Shown here: positions 25,343-33,238 of the stretch, piece after piece
How positions within the stretch are numbered: the first letter of the stretch is position 1
Layout of the letters: each line of letters starts with the position of its first letter
Source: Hymenobacter baengnokdamensis
GTDB taxonomy: Bacteria > Bacteroidota > Bacteroidia > Cytophagales > Hymenobacteraceae
Direction: 5' to 3'
NCBI RefSeq assembly: GCF_008728635.1
Contig: NZ_CP044285.1
Location: 2,604,001 to 2,668,000 of the forward strand
Length of the DNA: 64,000 bases
Made by a program: the position numbers and the translations under genes
Notes under the pieces: model-generated
Told to the model about the DNA's origin: nothing
Database searches by the model: none
The model's input: the letters and a program-made list of their open reading frames with translations, nothing else

Positions 25343-26092
25343 CTACGTCAGCATGCCGCCATCCACTTGCAGCACCTGCCCGGTAATGTAGCTCGAATCG
25401 TCCGACGCCAGAAAGGCCGTAGCCCTGGCCACGTCCTCGGGCGAGCCGCCGCGCTTGAGCGGGATAGCCTTGCGCCACTCTTCCACCTGCTTCTGGTCGA
25501 GCGCATCGGTCATTTCGGTTTCGATAAAGCCGGGCGCGATGGCGTTGCAGCGGATGTTGCGCGAGCCCAGCTCCAGAGCCACCGACTTGGTAAAGCCGAT
25601 GATGCCGGCCTTGCTGGCGGCGTAGTTGGCCTGCCCCGCATTGCCTTTGATGCCCACCACCGAGGTCATGTTGATGATGGAGCCGGTTTTGGCGCGCATC
25701 ATGGGCTTGGTGGCGGCTTTGGTGAGGTTAAATACCGACTTCAGGTTGACGGTGAGGACGTTGTCCCACTGCGCCTCGCTCATGCGCATGAGCAGGCCAT
25801 CCTGGGTGATGCCAGCGTTGTTGACCAGAATATCGAGTTTTCCGAATTCTTTCACCACCTCATCTACCAGCTGCTCGGCCTGGGCGTAGTCGGAGGCATC
25901 GGAGCGGTAGCCTTTCACCTTGCTGCCGTGGGCGGCCAGCTCGGCTTCCAGGGCCTGGCCTTTTTCAACCGAAGAGAGATACGTAAACGCTACCTGCGCG
26001 CCCTGCTGGGCAAATAGCGTGGCAATGGCGCGGCCAATTCCTTTGGAGGCCCCGGTGATGAGGGCTACTTTTCCAGCGAGAGTCTGATTCAT
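25343..26092 (-). CDS. fabG: 3-oxoacyl-[acyl-carrier-protein] reductase
   Basis: The protein has 249 residues and would reduce 3-oxoacyl-ACP with NADPH in fatty acid elongation. The Rossmann glycine motif is TGASKGIGRAIA, and the NNAG motif follows. The catalytic tetrad is visible as Asn near LTVNLKSVFNL, Ser in INMTSVVGIKGN, and Tyr/Lys in YAASKAG. The C-terminus, SSYITGQVLQVDGGMLT, is the FabG signature. The ATG at 26092 is preferred to the frame's upstream extension because the family starts MNQTLAGKVALITG. TACTTTC lies five nt before the start, a weak -7 candidate. It is divergent from the flavoprotein gene at 26187. Confidence 0.96.
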   Translation of the reverse strand: MNQTLAGKVALITGASKGIGRAIATLFAQQGAQVAFTYLSSVEKGQALEAELAAHGSKVKGYRSDASDYAQAEQLVDEVVKEFGKLDILVNNAGITQDGLLMRMSEAQWDNVLTVNLKSVFNLTKAATKPMMRAKTGSIINMTSVVGIKGNAGQANYAASKAGIIGFTKSVALELGSRNIRCNAIAPGFIETEMTDALDQKQVEEWRKAIPLKRGGSPEDVARATAFLASDDSSYITGQVLQVDGGMLT

Positions 26093-26186
26093 ACTGCGAA
26101 AGTAGCGTAGGGTAAGCTTAGCCGGCTGTCCGTTCTTTGTAGCCGGCAGCTTGCCGGCCACGCGCCAAGCTGCTGCTTACTTTACC

Positions 26187-27443
26187 ATGCCTGCTATCTG
26201 TATTCTGGGCGCCGGACCAGGCGGGGCGACGGCGGCCCTGCACCTGGCCCGCGCCGGCCACACTTGCCTGCTGCTTGACAAGGCCACCTTTCCGCGCGAT
26301 AAAATATGCGGCGATGCGCTGAGCGCGAAAGTGTTAGCTGAGCTAAAGCGCCTGGATGCCGCCTTGCCGGCTCAGCTGACTGCTTCGCCCATGCAGGTGA
26401 CCTGCTGGGGCATTGATTTCTTTGCCCCCAACGGCCGCCACCTCAGCGTGCCGTTCAAGCCCAGCTACGACAAGGCCATCGACCAGCCAGCCGGCCACGT
26501 TGCCAAGCGGGTCGACTTCGATAATTTTCTGGTCGAAGAAGTACGCCGTCGTCCCGAAATCGACTTTCGTGAAAACGTGGATGTCGTTCGGGTCGAGCGC
26601 ACTGCCGATGGCTGGCAGCTCTTTGACAAAGCCGGCGAGGCGGTAGCCACCTGCCGGCTGCTGCTGGTGGCCAATGGCGCGCAGTCGGAATTTACCCGCA
26701 AGGTGGCCGGCCACGCCCTGGAGCCCGCGCACTACAGCGCCGGCTTGCGCACCTATTACCGCAACGTAGCCGGGCTTAGTACCGACAATTTTATTGAGCT
26801 GCACTTTATTAAAGAGTTGCTGCCCGGTTACCTCTGGATTTTTCCGCTGCCCAACGGCCAGGCCAACGTAGGCGTGGGAATGCTTTCCAAGACCGTGGCC
26901 GCTAAAAAAGTGAACCTGCGCCAGCGGCTGGAGGAGATACTGGCTACTCATCCTACACTGGCCCCGCGCTTTGCTCACGCCGAGCGCCTGGGGCCGGCGC
27001 GCGGCTTCGGGCTGCCGCTGGGCTCGAAGCGCCGGACACTGTCGGGCGCTAACTACCTGCTGCTCGGCGATGCTGCTTCGCTCATCGACCCGTTCTCGGG
27101 CGAGGGCATCTCGCACGCCATGGTGAGCGGGCGCCACGCTGCCGACTGGGCCGGGCGGGCCGTGGCACAGGCCGATTTCAGCGCCGCCTTCCTGAGCGGC
27201 TACGACAAGGCCGTGTATAACCGCCTGGGCCAGGAGCTGCGCGTGAGCTACGTCCTGCAGCGGCTGCTGAGCTTTCCCAGCTTGTTCAACTTTGTCGCCA
27301 ACCGCGCCGCTACCAACCCTACGCTGGCCGAAACCCTCTCGATGATGTTTCTGGATATCGACCTGCGCGCCCGGCTCCGACAACCCGGATTTTATATGCG
27401 ACTGCTATTTGGCAGCAAAAAAAGAACCCCACCAGCGAGTTAG
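26187..27443 (+). CDS. FAD-dependent geranylgeranyl-reductase-family oxidoreductase
   Basis: The 418-residue flavoprotein opens with the dinucleotide-binding motif ILGAGPGGATAALHLARAGH and continues LLDKATFPRDKICGDALS, the PRxKxCG-type motif of the geranylgeranyl reductase/halogenase group. The second FAD motif, LLLGDAASLIDPFSGEGI, is intact. These enzymes reduce isoprenoid chains such as those of menaquinone or lipids, but related proteins act on other substrates, so the reaction is not fixed. The start at 26187 places the glycine motif six residues from the N-terminus. Its last codons also encode the left arm of a terminator. Confidence 0.9.
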   Translation: MPAICILGAGPGGATAALHLARAGHTCLLLDKATFPRDKICGDALSAKVLAELKRLDAALPAQLTASPMQVTCWGIDFFAPNGRHLSVPFKPSYDKAIDQPAGHVAKRVDFDNFLVEEVRRRPEIDFRENVDVVRVERTADGWQLFDKAGEAVATCRLLLVANGAQSEFTRKVAGHALEPAHYSAGLRTYYRNVAGLSTDNFIELHFIKELLPGYLWIFPLPNGQANVGVGMLSKTVAAKKVNLRQRLEEILATHPTLAPRFAHAERLGPARGFGLPLGSKRRTLSGANYLLLGDAASLIDPFSGEGISHAMVSGRHAADWAGRAVAQADFSAAFLSGYDKAVYNRLGQELRVSYVLQRLLSFPSLFNFVANRAATNPTLAETLSMMFLDIDLRARLRQPGFYMRLLFGSKKRTPPAS

Positions 27444-27454
27444 GCGGGGTTCTT
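27422..27454. terminator. Terminator hairpin overlapping the stop codon of the flavoprotein gene
   Basis: AAGAACCCC (27422-27430) pairs with GGGGTTCTT (27446-27454). The left arm is coding sequence (Lys-Arg-Thr-Pro-Pro), and the TAG stop at 27441-27443 lies in the loop. On either strand it ends in U-rich sequence, serving the convergent mlaF-like gene as well. Confidence 0.8.
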
Positions 27455-27475
27455 AATATAAGAAAAATACTATGT

Positions 27476-28288
27476 TTATACCTCGGATAGCGGCTCGGCA
27501 GCCAGGTGTTCGAGGCCCTGGGGACCATCTTCTTCTTCCACGCGCTTGGCGGCGCGCACTAGCGACGAGCTGAAGATAAACTCGCGCAGCTCGGGCACAT
27601 CGGCGTTCAGGATGTGCTCCTTGTCGCCGTCCCACAGCTTTTTGCCCTGGTGCAGGAAAATAATATGGTCGCCGATGCCCACCACCGAGTTCATATCGTG
27701 GGTAATAATGGCCGTGGTGATGTTGTACTCGTGCGTGATTTCGTAAATCAGCTCGTCAATCTTGATGCTGGTGGCCGGGTCAAGGCCCGAGTTGGGCTCG
27801 TCGCAAAACAGGTAGGTACAATTGGGGGCAATGGCGCGGGCAATACCCACGCGCTTTTTCATGCCGCCCGAAATTTCGGAAGGCATCTTGTTGCCGGCAT
27901 TTTCGAGGCCCACGCGCTTGAGGCAAAACTCCACGCGGTCGCGGCGCTCTTCCACGCTCATGTCGGGCGTGAGCATTTGCAGCGGAAATTCTACGTTCTT
28001 GGCCACCGTCATCGAGTCGAACAGCGCCGAGCCCTGAAACAGCATGCCGATTTTGCGCCGAATCTCCTGGCGAATGTCTACCTTGGAATTGGTATACACC
28101 GTGCCATCGAAGGTAATGGAGCCGAGGTCGGGCTTCATCAGGCCCACGATGCACGAAAGCAGCACGCTTTTGCCGGTTCCCGAGCCGCCCAGCAGCAGGT
28201 TGCACTTGCCCGTTTCGAGCGTGCAGGTAATGCCTTTCAGCACCTGGTTGCCATCGAAACCCTTTTCGAGGTTGGATATTTCAATCAT
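27476..28288 (-). CDS. mlaF: ABC transporter ATPase of an MCE/Mla lipid transport system
   Basis: The 270-residue cytoplasmic ATPase has Walker A (GGSGTGKSVLLS), Q-loop (KIGMLFQGSALFDSMTV), signature (SEISGGMKKRVGIARAIA), Walker B (YLFCDEPNSGLDP) and H-loop (IITHDMNS). The QGSALFDSMTV stretch and the SGGMKKR signature are typical of MlaF-type ATPases for phospholipid trafficking between membranes. It follows the permease gene in the same direction with a 90-nt gap. An acidic, low-conservation tail ends the protein. The substrate-binding MCE protein (MlaD) is not adjacent, because a terminator follows. Confidence 0.93.
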   Translation of the reverse strand: MIEISNLEKGFDGNQVLKGITCTLETGKCNLLLGGSGTGKSVLLSCIVGLMKPDLGSITFDGTVYTNSKVDIRQEIRRKIGMLFQGSALFDSMTVAKNVEFPLQMLTPDMSVEERRDRVEFCLKRVGLENAGNKMPSEISGGMKKRVGIARAIAPNCTYLFCDEPNSGLDPATSIKIDELIYEITHEYNITTAIITHDMNSVVGIGDHIIFLHQGKKLWDGDKEHILNADVPELREFIFSSSLVRAAKRVEEEDGPQGLEHLAAEPLSEV

Positions 28289-28378
28289 ATACGGTTCATT
28301 TTTTGCCTTTCGTTTTTCGCAAGTTCAGTAACACGCCCGGTAAGCATAACCCGAGAAACGAGAAACGGATAACAAAAT

Positions 28379-29110
28379 TTACAGCAGAATAGCCGCCAGC
28401 ACGTAGTCGGCCACCAGAATAGCAATAATGGAGTTGGTAACGGCCGATGTGCTGGCTGCACCTACTTCCAGGGCCCCGCCCTCGGTATAAAACCCTTTGT
28501 AGGCCGAAATGCCCGACACCAGGAAGGCAAAAACCACGGCTTTAATAAGGGCAAACAAGATGTTATACGGAATGAAATCGGTGCGAATACCCTCAATATA
28601 ATCCTGAGGAGCCATTACGCCGGATAGTGTGCCGGCAATATAGCCGCCCAGAATGCTGAGCGCCATAGCCAGAATAACGAGCAGCGGAAACATGAGCATG
28701 GCCGCCAGAATGCGCGGCAGCACCAGATAAGAGGTAGCGTTGATGCCCATTACTTCGAGCGCCGAAATCTGCTCGGTGATGCGCATGGTGCCCAGCCCGC
28801 CCGCAATTGACGACCCGACCTTACCAGCCAGCACGATGCTCGTGATAGTAGGCGCCAGCTCCAGAATGGTCATTTCGCGCACCATGTAGCCGATAGTCGA
28901 CTTCGGAATAAGCGGATTGGTGAGGTTGTAGGCAATCTGGATGCAGGTTACCGCCCCGATGAAGGCCGATACAATGCCCACGATAAAGATAGAATTGACA
29001 CCGATAAGCGTGGCTTCTTCAAAAAAGCGCTGCCAGAGCACTTTCAGCCGCTCGGCGCGCGCCACCATGTTGTACAGAAATAAAACGAAAGAGCCGAAAA
29101 TTTTAAACAT
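28379..29110 (-). CDS. mlaE: MlaE/YrbE-family lipid ABC transporter permease
   Basis: The protein has 243 residues with about five membrane helices. It begins MFKIFGSFVLFLYNMVARAERLK and contains the MlaE-family blocks SIFIVGIVSAFIGAVTCIQ, STIGYMVREMTILELAPTI, VLAGKVGSSIAGGLGTMRITEQ and DYIEGIRTDFIPYN. GKVGSSIAGGLGTMR with EQISALEVMGIN is the conserved MlaE/ATPase coupling region. The ATG at 29110 matches the normal family start; a longer frame upstream has no homologous features. It forms an inner membrane lipid transporter with the MlaF-like ATPase. Confidence 0.93.
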   Translation of the reverse strand: MFKIFGSFVLFLYNMVARAERLKVLWQRFFEEATLIGVNSIFIVGIVSAFIGAVTCIQIAYNLTNPLIPKSTIGYMVREMTILELAPTITSIVLAGKVGSSIAGGLGTMRITEQISALEVMGINATSYLVLPRILAAMLMFPLLVILAMALSILGGYIAGTLSGVMAPQDYIEGIRTDFIPYNILFALIKAVVFAFLVSGISAYKGFYTEGGALEVGAASTSAVTNSIIAILVADYVLAAILL

Positions 29111-29206
29111 AGAGGAGGAAAATGAGGTCGCCCAAACAGGCCAGCTTAGCCGTGGCGGGCCGCAGCGAGGCATCTTTGCGCGTCTTACGTATAAATCCGG
29201 AAAATA

Positions 29207-29920
29207 GTGGTCTCAGCAGTGGAGCTAGTAGTGATAACGGGTGGTAGCCAGGGCATAGGTCGGGCTTTGGTAATGAGTTTTTTAGCGGCGGGGTTTACGG
29301 TAGCTACCTGCGCCCGTAGCCCCACCGATTTGGCCGCCCTGGCCGCTGCCTGCCCCGGCCAGCCGCTGCACACCCTGCCCGTCGACCTCAGCCAGCTGGC
29401 CGACTGCCAGCGCTTTGCCGAGTTTGTGCTGGGGCTGGGCCAGCCGCTGGCCGCGCTCATCAACAATGCCGGGGCCTACGTGCCCGGCCGGTTCCAGGAC
29501 GAGCCCGCCGATGGCTCAAGGCTGCGCGAGCTGTTAGGTAGTAATTTGCTGAGTGCCTACGATGTAACGCGGGCGCTGCTGCCCACGCTGCTGGCCCAGG
29601 GGCGCGGGCACATTTTCACCATCTGCTCCACGGCCAGCATCATGCCCTACCCCAACGGCGGCTCGTATGGCGTAGCCAAATTTGCCCTGCTGGGCTACAC
29701 CAAAACCCTGCGCGAGGAAGTAAAAGCCCAGGGCCTGCGCGTAACGGCGGTGCTGCCCGGCGCCACCCTTACCCGCAGCTGGGATGGGGCCGCAGTGCCG
29801 CCCGAGCGCTTTATCGACCCGGCCGATGTGGCAGCAGCCGTGCTCGGCGCATTCCGGCTCTCGCCCCAGGCGGTGGTCGAAGAAATTATTATCCGGCCGC
29901 AGCTCGGTGATTTGGTGTGA
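29207..29920 (+). CDS. Short-chain dehydrogenase/reductase
   Basis: The protein has 237 residues. It has the cofactor motif TGGSQGIGRALV, the NNAG motif (LINNAGAYVPG), Ser in ICSTASIMPYPNGG and the catalytic Tyr/Lys in YGVAKFAL. The C-terminal region (LPGATLTRSWDGAAVPPERF) resembles NADP-dependent SDRs of the general oxidoreductase type. The substrate cannot be inferred. The start is a GTG at 29207 or, more in keeping with the family, the GTG at 29219; there is no ATG. It is divergent from mlaE and converges on the head-GIN lipoprotein gene with 24 nt between stops. Confidence 0.88.
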   Translation: MVSAVELVVITGGSQGIGRALVMSFLAAGFTVATCARSPTDLAALAAACPGQPLHTLPVDLSQLADCQRFAEFVLGLGQPLAALINNAGAYVPGRFQDEPADGSRLRELLGSNLLSAYDVTRALLPTLLAQGRGHIFTICSTASIMPYPNGGSYGVAKFALLGYTKTLREEVKAQGLRVTAVLPGATLTRSWDGAAVPPERFIDPADVAAAVLGAFRLSPQAVVEEIIIRPQLGDLV

Positions 29921-29944
29921 AGAATGTGAAGAAGTCGTACTATC

Positions 29945-30736
29945 CTACTCCTTAATCAGATTGCCGGCGTCGGGGCCCTTCACGTCGATGAGGCTGGGCG
30001 TACCCGTGTAAAAAAAACGGCCCGTGCCGTTGAGCGTGCCCCCCAGATTCTGGCGCACGCGCACGTGGGCATCGCCTATCCACTCGCGGTAGGTAAGAAA
30101 GTAGCAGTAGCGGGCGTCGAGCCCACTGGCCAGCAAAAAGCCGTTGCTGCCCAGGTTGGGATGAAAATCTTCGGCCGTGCCGCTCAGGGTCATATCGCCG
30201 GCGTCGTATATATCGGTGTAGAGGTAGGTAGAGCGCACGTTCATGTTGATGTCGCCGGTGCTCCAAAGGCGCAGAAACAGCGTGTCCTGCGCCCACTGGC
30301 CCTCGTTGTTAATAAGGCCATAGCCGTACTGCTCAATAATGAAATGCCCGTGGTTGGCCGCTACGTGCAGGCGCACCTGGCGGGGCGTATCGTAGCTGCG
30401 CACCCAGTTGCAGCGGCTGGTATTGGCGATAATCAGCTTCTGCGGCCCCAGCGGCGTGGAGAACGTGATGTCATCAATCATGTGCTCGCCGGCCCGCACT
30501 TCGGCGTAGGTGGCGGTGTCGGGCACGATGGTGAGGTCCACATTATCGTACACCGTTACGGTGGACAGGCGGCGGTCGAGGGCCCGGCGCTGCGTTATCA
30601 CGGTGCCGTTGCTTTTGAGGCAGTCGGTACTGTGGTCGGGGCCGCAGGCGGCCAGGCCCAGAGCGGCGGCCAGTACGGCTGCTGCGGGGCGCAGCGCAGC
30701 CAGCGCGTTACTTTGTACGTACATCAGCAGTCGCAT
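29945..30736 (-). CDS. Head-GIN-domain lipoprotein (DUF2807)
   Basis: The protein has 263 residues. A lipoprotein signal ends LGLAACGPDHS. The body shows the head-GIN pattern: RRLSTVTVYDNVDLTIVPDT followed by AEVRAGEHMIDDITFST and a series of beta-solenoid-like strands with alternating Gly, Asn and Asp (TLSGTAEDFHPNLGSNGFL). These surface lipoproteins are common in Bacteroidota; they have been called putative adhesins, but the function is unproven. The ATG at 30736 is used; a second ATG lies at 30724. The promoter of the divergent dehydrogenase appears to lie within the first codons of this gene. Confidence 0.83.
   Translation of the reverse strand: MRLLMYVQSNALAALRPAAAVLAAALGLAACGPDHSTDCLKSNGTVITQRRALDRRLSTVTVYDNVDLTIVPDTATYAEVRAGEHMIDDITFSTPLGPQKLIIANTSRCNWVRSYDTPRQVRLHVAANHGHFIIEQYGYGLINNEGQWAQDTLFLRLWSTGDINMNVRSTYLYTDIYDAGDMTLSGTAEDFHPNLGSNGFLLASGLDARYCYFLTYREWIGDAHVRVRQNLGGTLNGTGRFFYTGTPSLIDVKGPDAGNLIKE
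30708..30715 (+). promoter_or_regulatory. -7 element upstream of the second dehydrogenase
   Basis: TTACTTTG is the same variant -7 octamer as the one preceding the response regulator at 5264. Transcription would start near 30722, about 37 nt before the ATG at 30759. Confidence 0.4.
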
Positions 30737-30758
30737 CCGTCAAATTTTGCCTGAAATT

Positions 30759-31451
30759 ATGAACCTGAGCGGGAAAGTTGCCATTGTCACCGGCGTGAGC
30801 ACCGGGATTGGCCGCGCCACAGCCGAAGCCTTGTTGGCGCGCGGGGCCGCCGTAGCCGGCTGGGGCCGCACTCCGCCCGGCGGCCTCGACCACGACCGTT
30901 TCCAGTTTTTTGCCTGCGATGTGCGCGATGAGCACGCCGTAGCCGAAGCCCTTACCAACACGCTGCGCGAGCTGGGCCCCGACCTTCATATCCTGGTCAA
31001 CAACGCCGGCGTGGGCATTTTCGGGCCGGTCGATGGGTTTAAGTCCGCCGACTGGCACGCCATGTTCGATACCAACGTGCACGGCTTGTTTTACTGCACC
31101 CGGGCCGTGCTGCCCGCCATGAAAAAGCAGCACGAAGGGCACATCATTAACGTAGCCTCGCTGGCGGCTACCGCCGGCACGGCCAGTCTGGCCGGCTACT
31201 GCGCCACCAAATATGCCGTGCGGGGCTTTTCCGATGCCTTATTTAAGGAGCTGCGGCCCTATGGCATCCGTGTTACCTGCGTAATGCCCGGCTCGGTCGA
31301 AACCAACTTCAACGGTGCTCAGCCCGGCCGGCAGCCCGACCCGCACAAGATGCAGCCCGAGGATATTGCCGCCGCCATTGTGCACGCCCTCGAAGCCCCG
31401 CAGGCTACCATGATTTCGGAAATCCAGATGCGCCCGGCGCAGGTAAAATAG
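30759..31451 (+). CDS. Short-chain dehydrogenase/reductase
   Basis: The protein has 230 residues, starting MNLSGKVAIVTGVSTGIGRAT. It has NNAG (LVNNAGVGIFGP), Ser in INVASLAATAGTASLAG, and Tyr/Lys in YCATKYAV. The C-terminal part reads VMPGSVETNFNGAQPGRQPDPHKMQPEDIA, typical of classical NADP-dependent SDRs. The substrate is unknown. A much longer open frame upstream runs antisense to the head-GIN gene and is not supported by the family start. The stop is 2 nt before the gldA start, so this gene and gldA may share a transcript. Confidence 0.9.
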   Translation: MNLSGKVAIVTGVSTGIGRATAEALLARGAAVAGWGRTPPGGLDHDRFQFFACDVRDEHAVAEALTNTLRELGPDLHILVNNAGVGIFGPVDGFKSADWHAMFDTNVHGLFYCTRAVLPAMKKQHEGHIINVASLAATAGTASLAGYCATKYAVRGFSDALFKELRPYGIRVTCVMPGSVETNFNGAQPGRQPDPHKMQPEDIAAAIVHALEAPQATMISEIQMRPAQVK

Positions 31452-31453
31452 CC

Positions 31454-32362
31454 ATGGTAGAAGTCGACCACCTGCTTAAAACCTACGGTACCCAACATGC
31501 CGTGGACGATATCAGCTTCCGGGCCGATAAGGGTGAGATTGTGGGCTTTCTCGGCCCCAATGGCGCGGGTAAAAGCACGACCATGAAAATTGCGCTTGGC
31601 TACCTGCCGCCCACATCCGGCACGGTGCGCATCGGCGGCTTCGACGTGCAGCAGGACCCGCTGGCCGTGCGCCGCCGCGTGGGCTACCTGCCCGAGCATA
31701 ACCCGCTTTACCTCGATATGTACGTGCACGAGTACCTCGAATTCATCGGCTCGGTGCATGGGCTGAAAGGCCGCGGGCTGAGCCAGCGCGTGGCGCAGCT
31801 GGTGCAGAAAGTGGGGCTTACCCGCGAGCAGAACAAGCAAATCGGGGCGCTCAGCAAGGGCTACCGGCAGCGCGTGGGGCTGGCCCAGGCCCTGGTGCAC
31901 GACCCCGAAGTATTGATATTAGACGAGCCCACCACGGGCCTCGACCCCAACCAGATTGGCGAAATCCGCCAGCTCATCCGCGAGCTGGGGGCCGATAAGA
32001 CGGTCATTTTCAGCACCCACATTCTGCCCGAAGTCACTGCCCTGTGCTCGCGGGTCGTCATCATCAGCCGGGGCCGGCTGGTAGCCGACGCGCCCGTGGC
32101 CGAGCTGGCCGCCCGCGCCGCCGGCGAAACCGTGCTCCGCGCCGAGTTTGAAGGCGCGGTGGCCACCGCCCCGCTGGCCGTCCTGCCGGGCGTGCGCGGC
32201 GTAGAGGCGGCCGGGCCGGGCGTGGTGCTCATCCGCACCGCGCCGGGCACTGACGTGCGCGCCGCCGTGTCGCGCCTGGCCGTGGAGCAGGGCTGGCTGC
32301 TGCTAGGCTTGCGCCAGGAGCAGCAGAGCCTGGAAGCGGTGTTTGGGGAATTGACGAAGTGA
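31454..32362 (+). CDS. gldA: Gliding-motility ABC transporter ATP-binding subunit
   Basis: The 302-residue ATPase begins MVEVDHLLKTYGTQHAVDDI. Walker A is GPNGAGKSTTMK, the signature is LSKGYRQRVGLAQAL, Walker B is LILDEPTTGLDPNQ, and the H-loop lies in IFSTHILPE. The C-terminal ~80 residues form the extra domain of the GldA/CcmA-type drug and polymer exporters. With gldF and gldG directly downstream it matches the GldA-GldF-GldG exporter that is needed for gliding in Flavobacterium johnsoniae. In non-gliding Bacteroidota the same trio is often kept, so gliding itself is not proven. Confidence 0.93.
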   Translation: MVEVDHLLKTYGTQHAVDDISFRADKGEIVGFLGPNGAGKSTTMKIALGYLPPTSGTVRIGGFDVQQDPLAVRRRVGYLPEHNPLYLDMYVHEYLEFIGSVHGLKGRGLSQRVAQLVQKVGLTREQNKQIGALSKGYRQRVGLAQALVHDPEVLILDEPTTGLDPNQIGEIRQLIRELGADKTVIFSTHILPEVTALCSRVVIISRGRLVADAPVAELAARAAGETVLRAEFEGAVATAPLAVLPGVRGVEAAGPGVVLIRTAPGTDVRAAVSRLAVEQGWLLLGLRQEQQSLEAVFGELTK

Positions 32363-32369
32363 TTTTTTA

Positions 32370-32505
32370 AATGTGAAGATGTGAGAAAGGTGAGAAATGT
32401 GAAAATGCCCGTCCGATTAATCGGCTGTGGGAGCAGCTGTAGCACCCAATGAGGCTGCCGGTACCAATTTGCACATTTCCACATCGGCCATATTTTCCAC
32501 ATTAC
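32370..32505. repeat. Word-built imperfect inverted repeat in the gldA-gldF spacer
   Basis: The left side (32370-32407) repeats the words AATGTGAAGATGTGAG and AAATGTGAAAATG. The right side (32471-32505) carries their complements CACATTTCCACATC and ATTTTCCACATT. The structure lies inside an operon and resembles the etfB-etfA spacer in design but not in sequence. Confidence 0.6.
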
Positions 32506-32510
32506 TCCCT

Positions 32511-33236
32511 ATGCTCACCATCCTCAGAAAAGAATTCAACGCCTTCCTCAACTCGCCGGTGGCCTATGTCGTCATCGGCGTGTTTCTGGTGGCGACGGGG
32601 CTGTTTGTCTGGGTTTTCCCCGATAGCAGCGTGCTCGACTACGGCTACGCCGACCTGCAATCGCTGTTCAACCTGGCGCCGTGGCTGTTTTTGCTGCTGA
32701 TACCGGCCATCACCATGCGCACCTTTGCCGAGGAGAAGAAGGCGGGCACGATTGAGCTGCTGCTTACGCGCCCGCTCACCGATGGGCAGATAGTGGGTGG
32801 TAAATATATGGCCTGTTTATTATTAGCGCTGCTGGCGCTCATTCCGACGCTGCTTTACTATTTCTCGGTGTACAAGCTGGGCTCGCCGCCCGGCAACATC
32901 GACTCGGCGGCCACGGTGGGCTCGTACCTGGGGCTGGCGCTGCTGGCGGCGGTATTTTCGGCCCTGGGCGTGCTGGCCTCGGCCCTCACGCGCGACCAGA
33001 TTATCGCCTTTGTGCTGGCCGTAGTGGCTTGTTTCTTAGTTTATACTGGTTTCGACTCAGTGGCCTCGGTGCTCGACGGCGCCCCGGCTTACTACGTGAG
33101 CCAGCTCGGCATCGCGGCGCACTACCGCGACCTCAGCAAGGGGCTGGTTGACTCGCGCGACGTACTGTATTTTCTCACCGTGGTAGCCGTGGCCCTGCTG
33201 GGTACGCGGCTGGCCCTGCGCAGCCGCACCTGGTAA
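32511..33236 (+). CDS. gldF: Gliding-motility ABC transporter permease
   Basis: The protein has 241 residues and six membrane helices. It starts MLTILRKEFNAFLNSPVAYV, as GldF does, and contains LAPWLFLLLIPAITMRTFAEEKKAGTIELLLTRPLTDGQIVGGKY, shown here only in part by the core motif EEKKAGTIELLLTRPLT. This region is the coupling helix of ABC-2 permeases. The ATG at 32511 follows a spacer of ~150 nt after gldA. It pairs with GldA in the inner membrane. Confidence 0.93.
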   Translation: MLTILRKEFNAFLNSPVAYVVIGVFLVATGLFVWVFPDSSVLDYGYADLQSLFNLAPWLFLLLIPAITMRTFAEEKKAGTIELLLTRPLTDGQIVGGKYMACLLLALLALIPTLLYYFSVYKLGSPPGNIDSAATVGSYLGLALLAAVFSALGVLASALTRDQIIAFVLAVVACFLVYTGFDSVASVLDGAPAYYVSQLGIAAHYRDLSKGLVDSRDVLYFLTVVAVALLGTRLALRSRTW

Positions 33237-33238
33237 GC

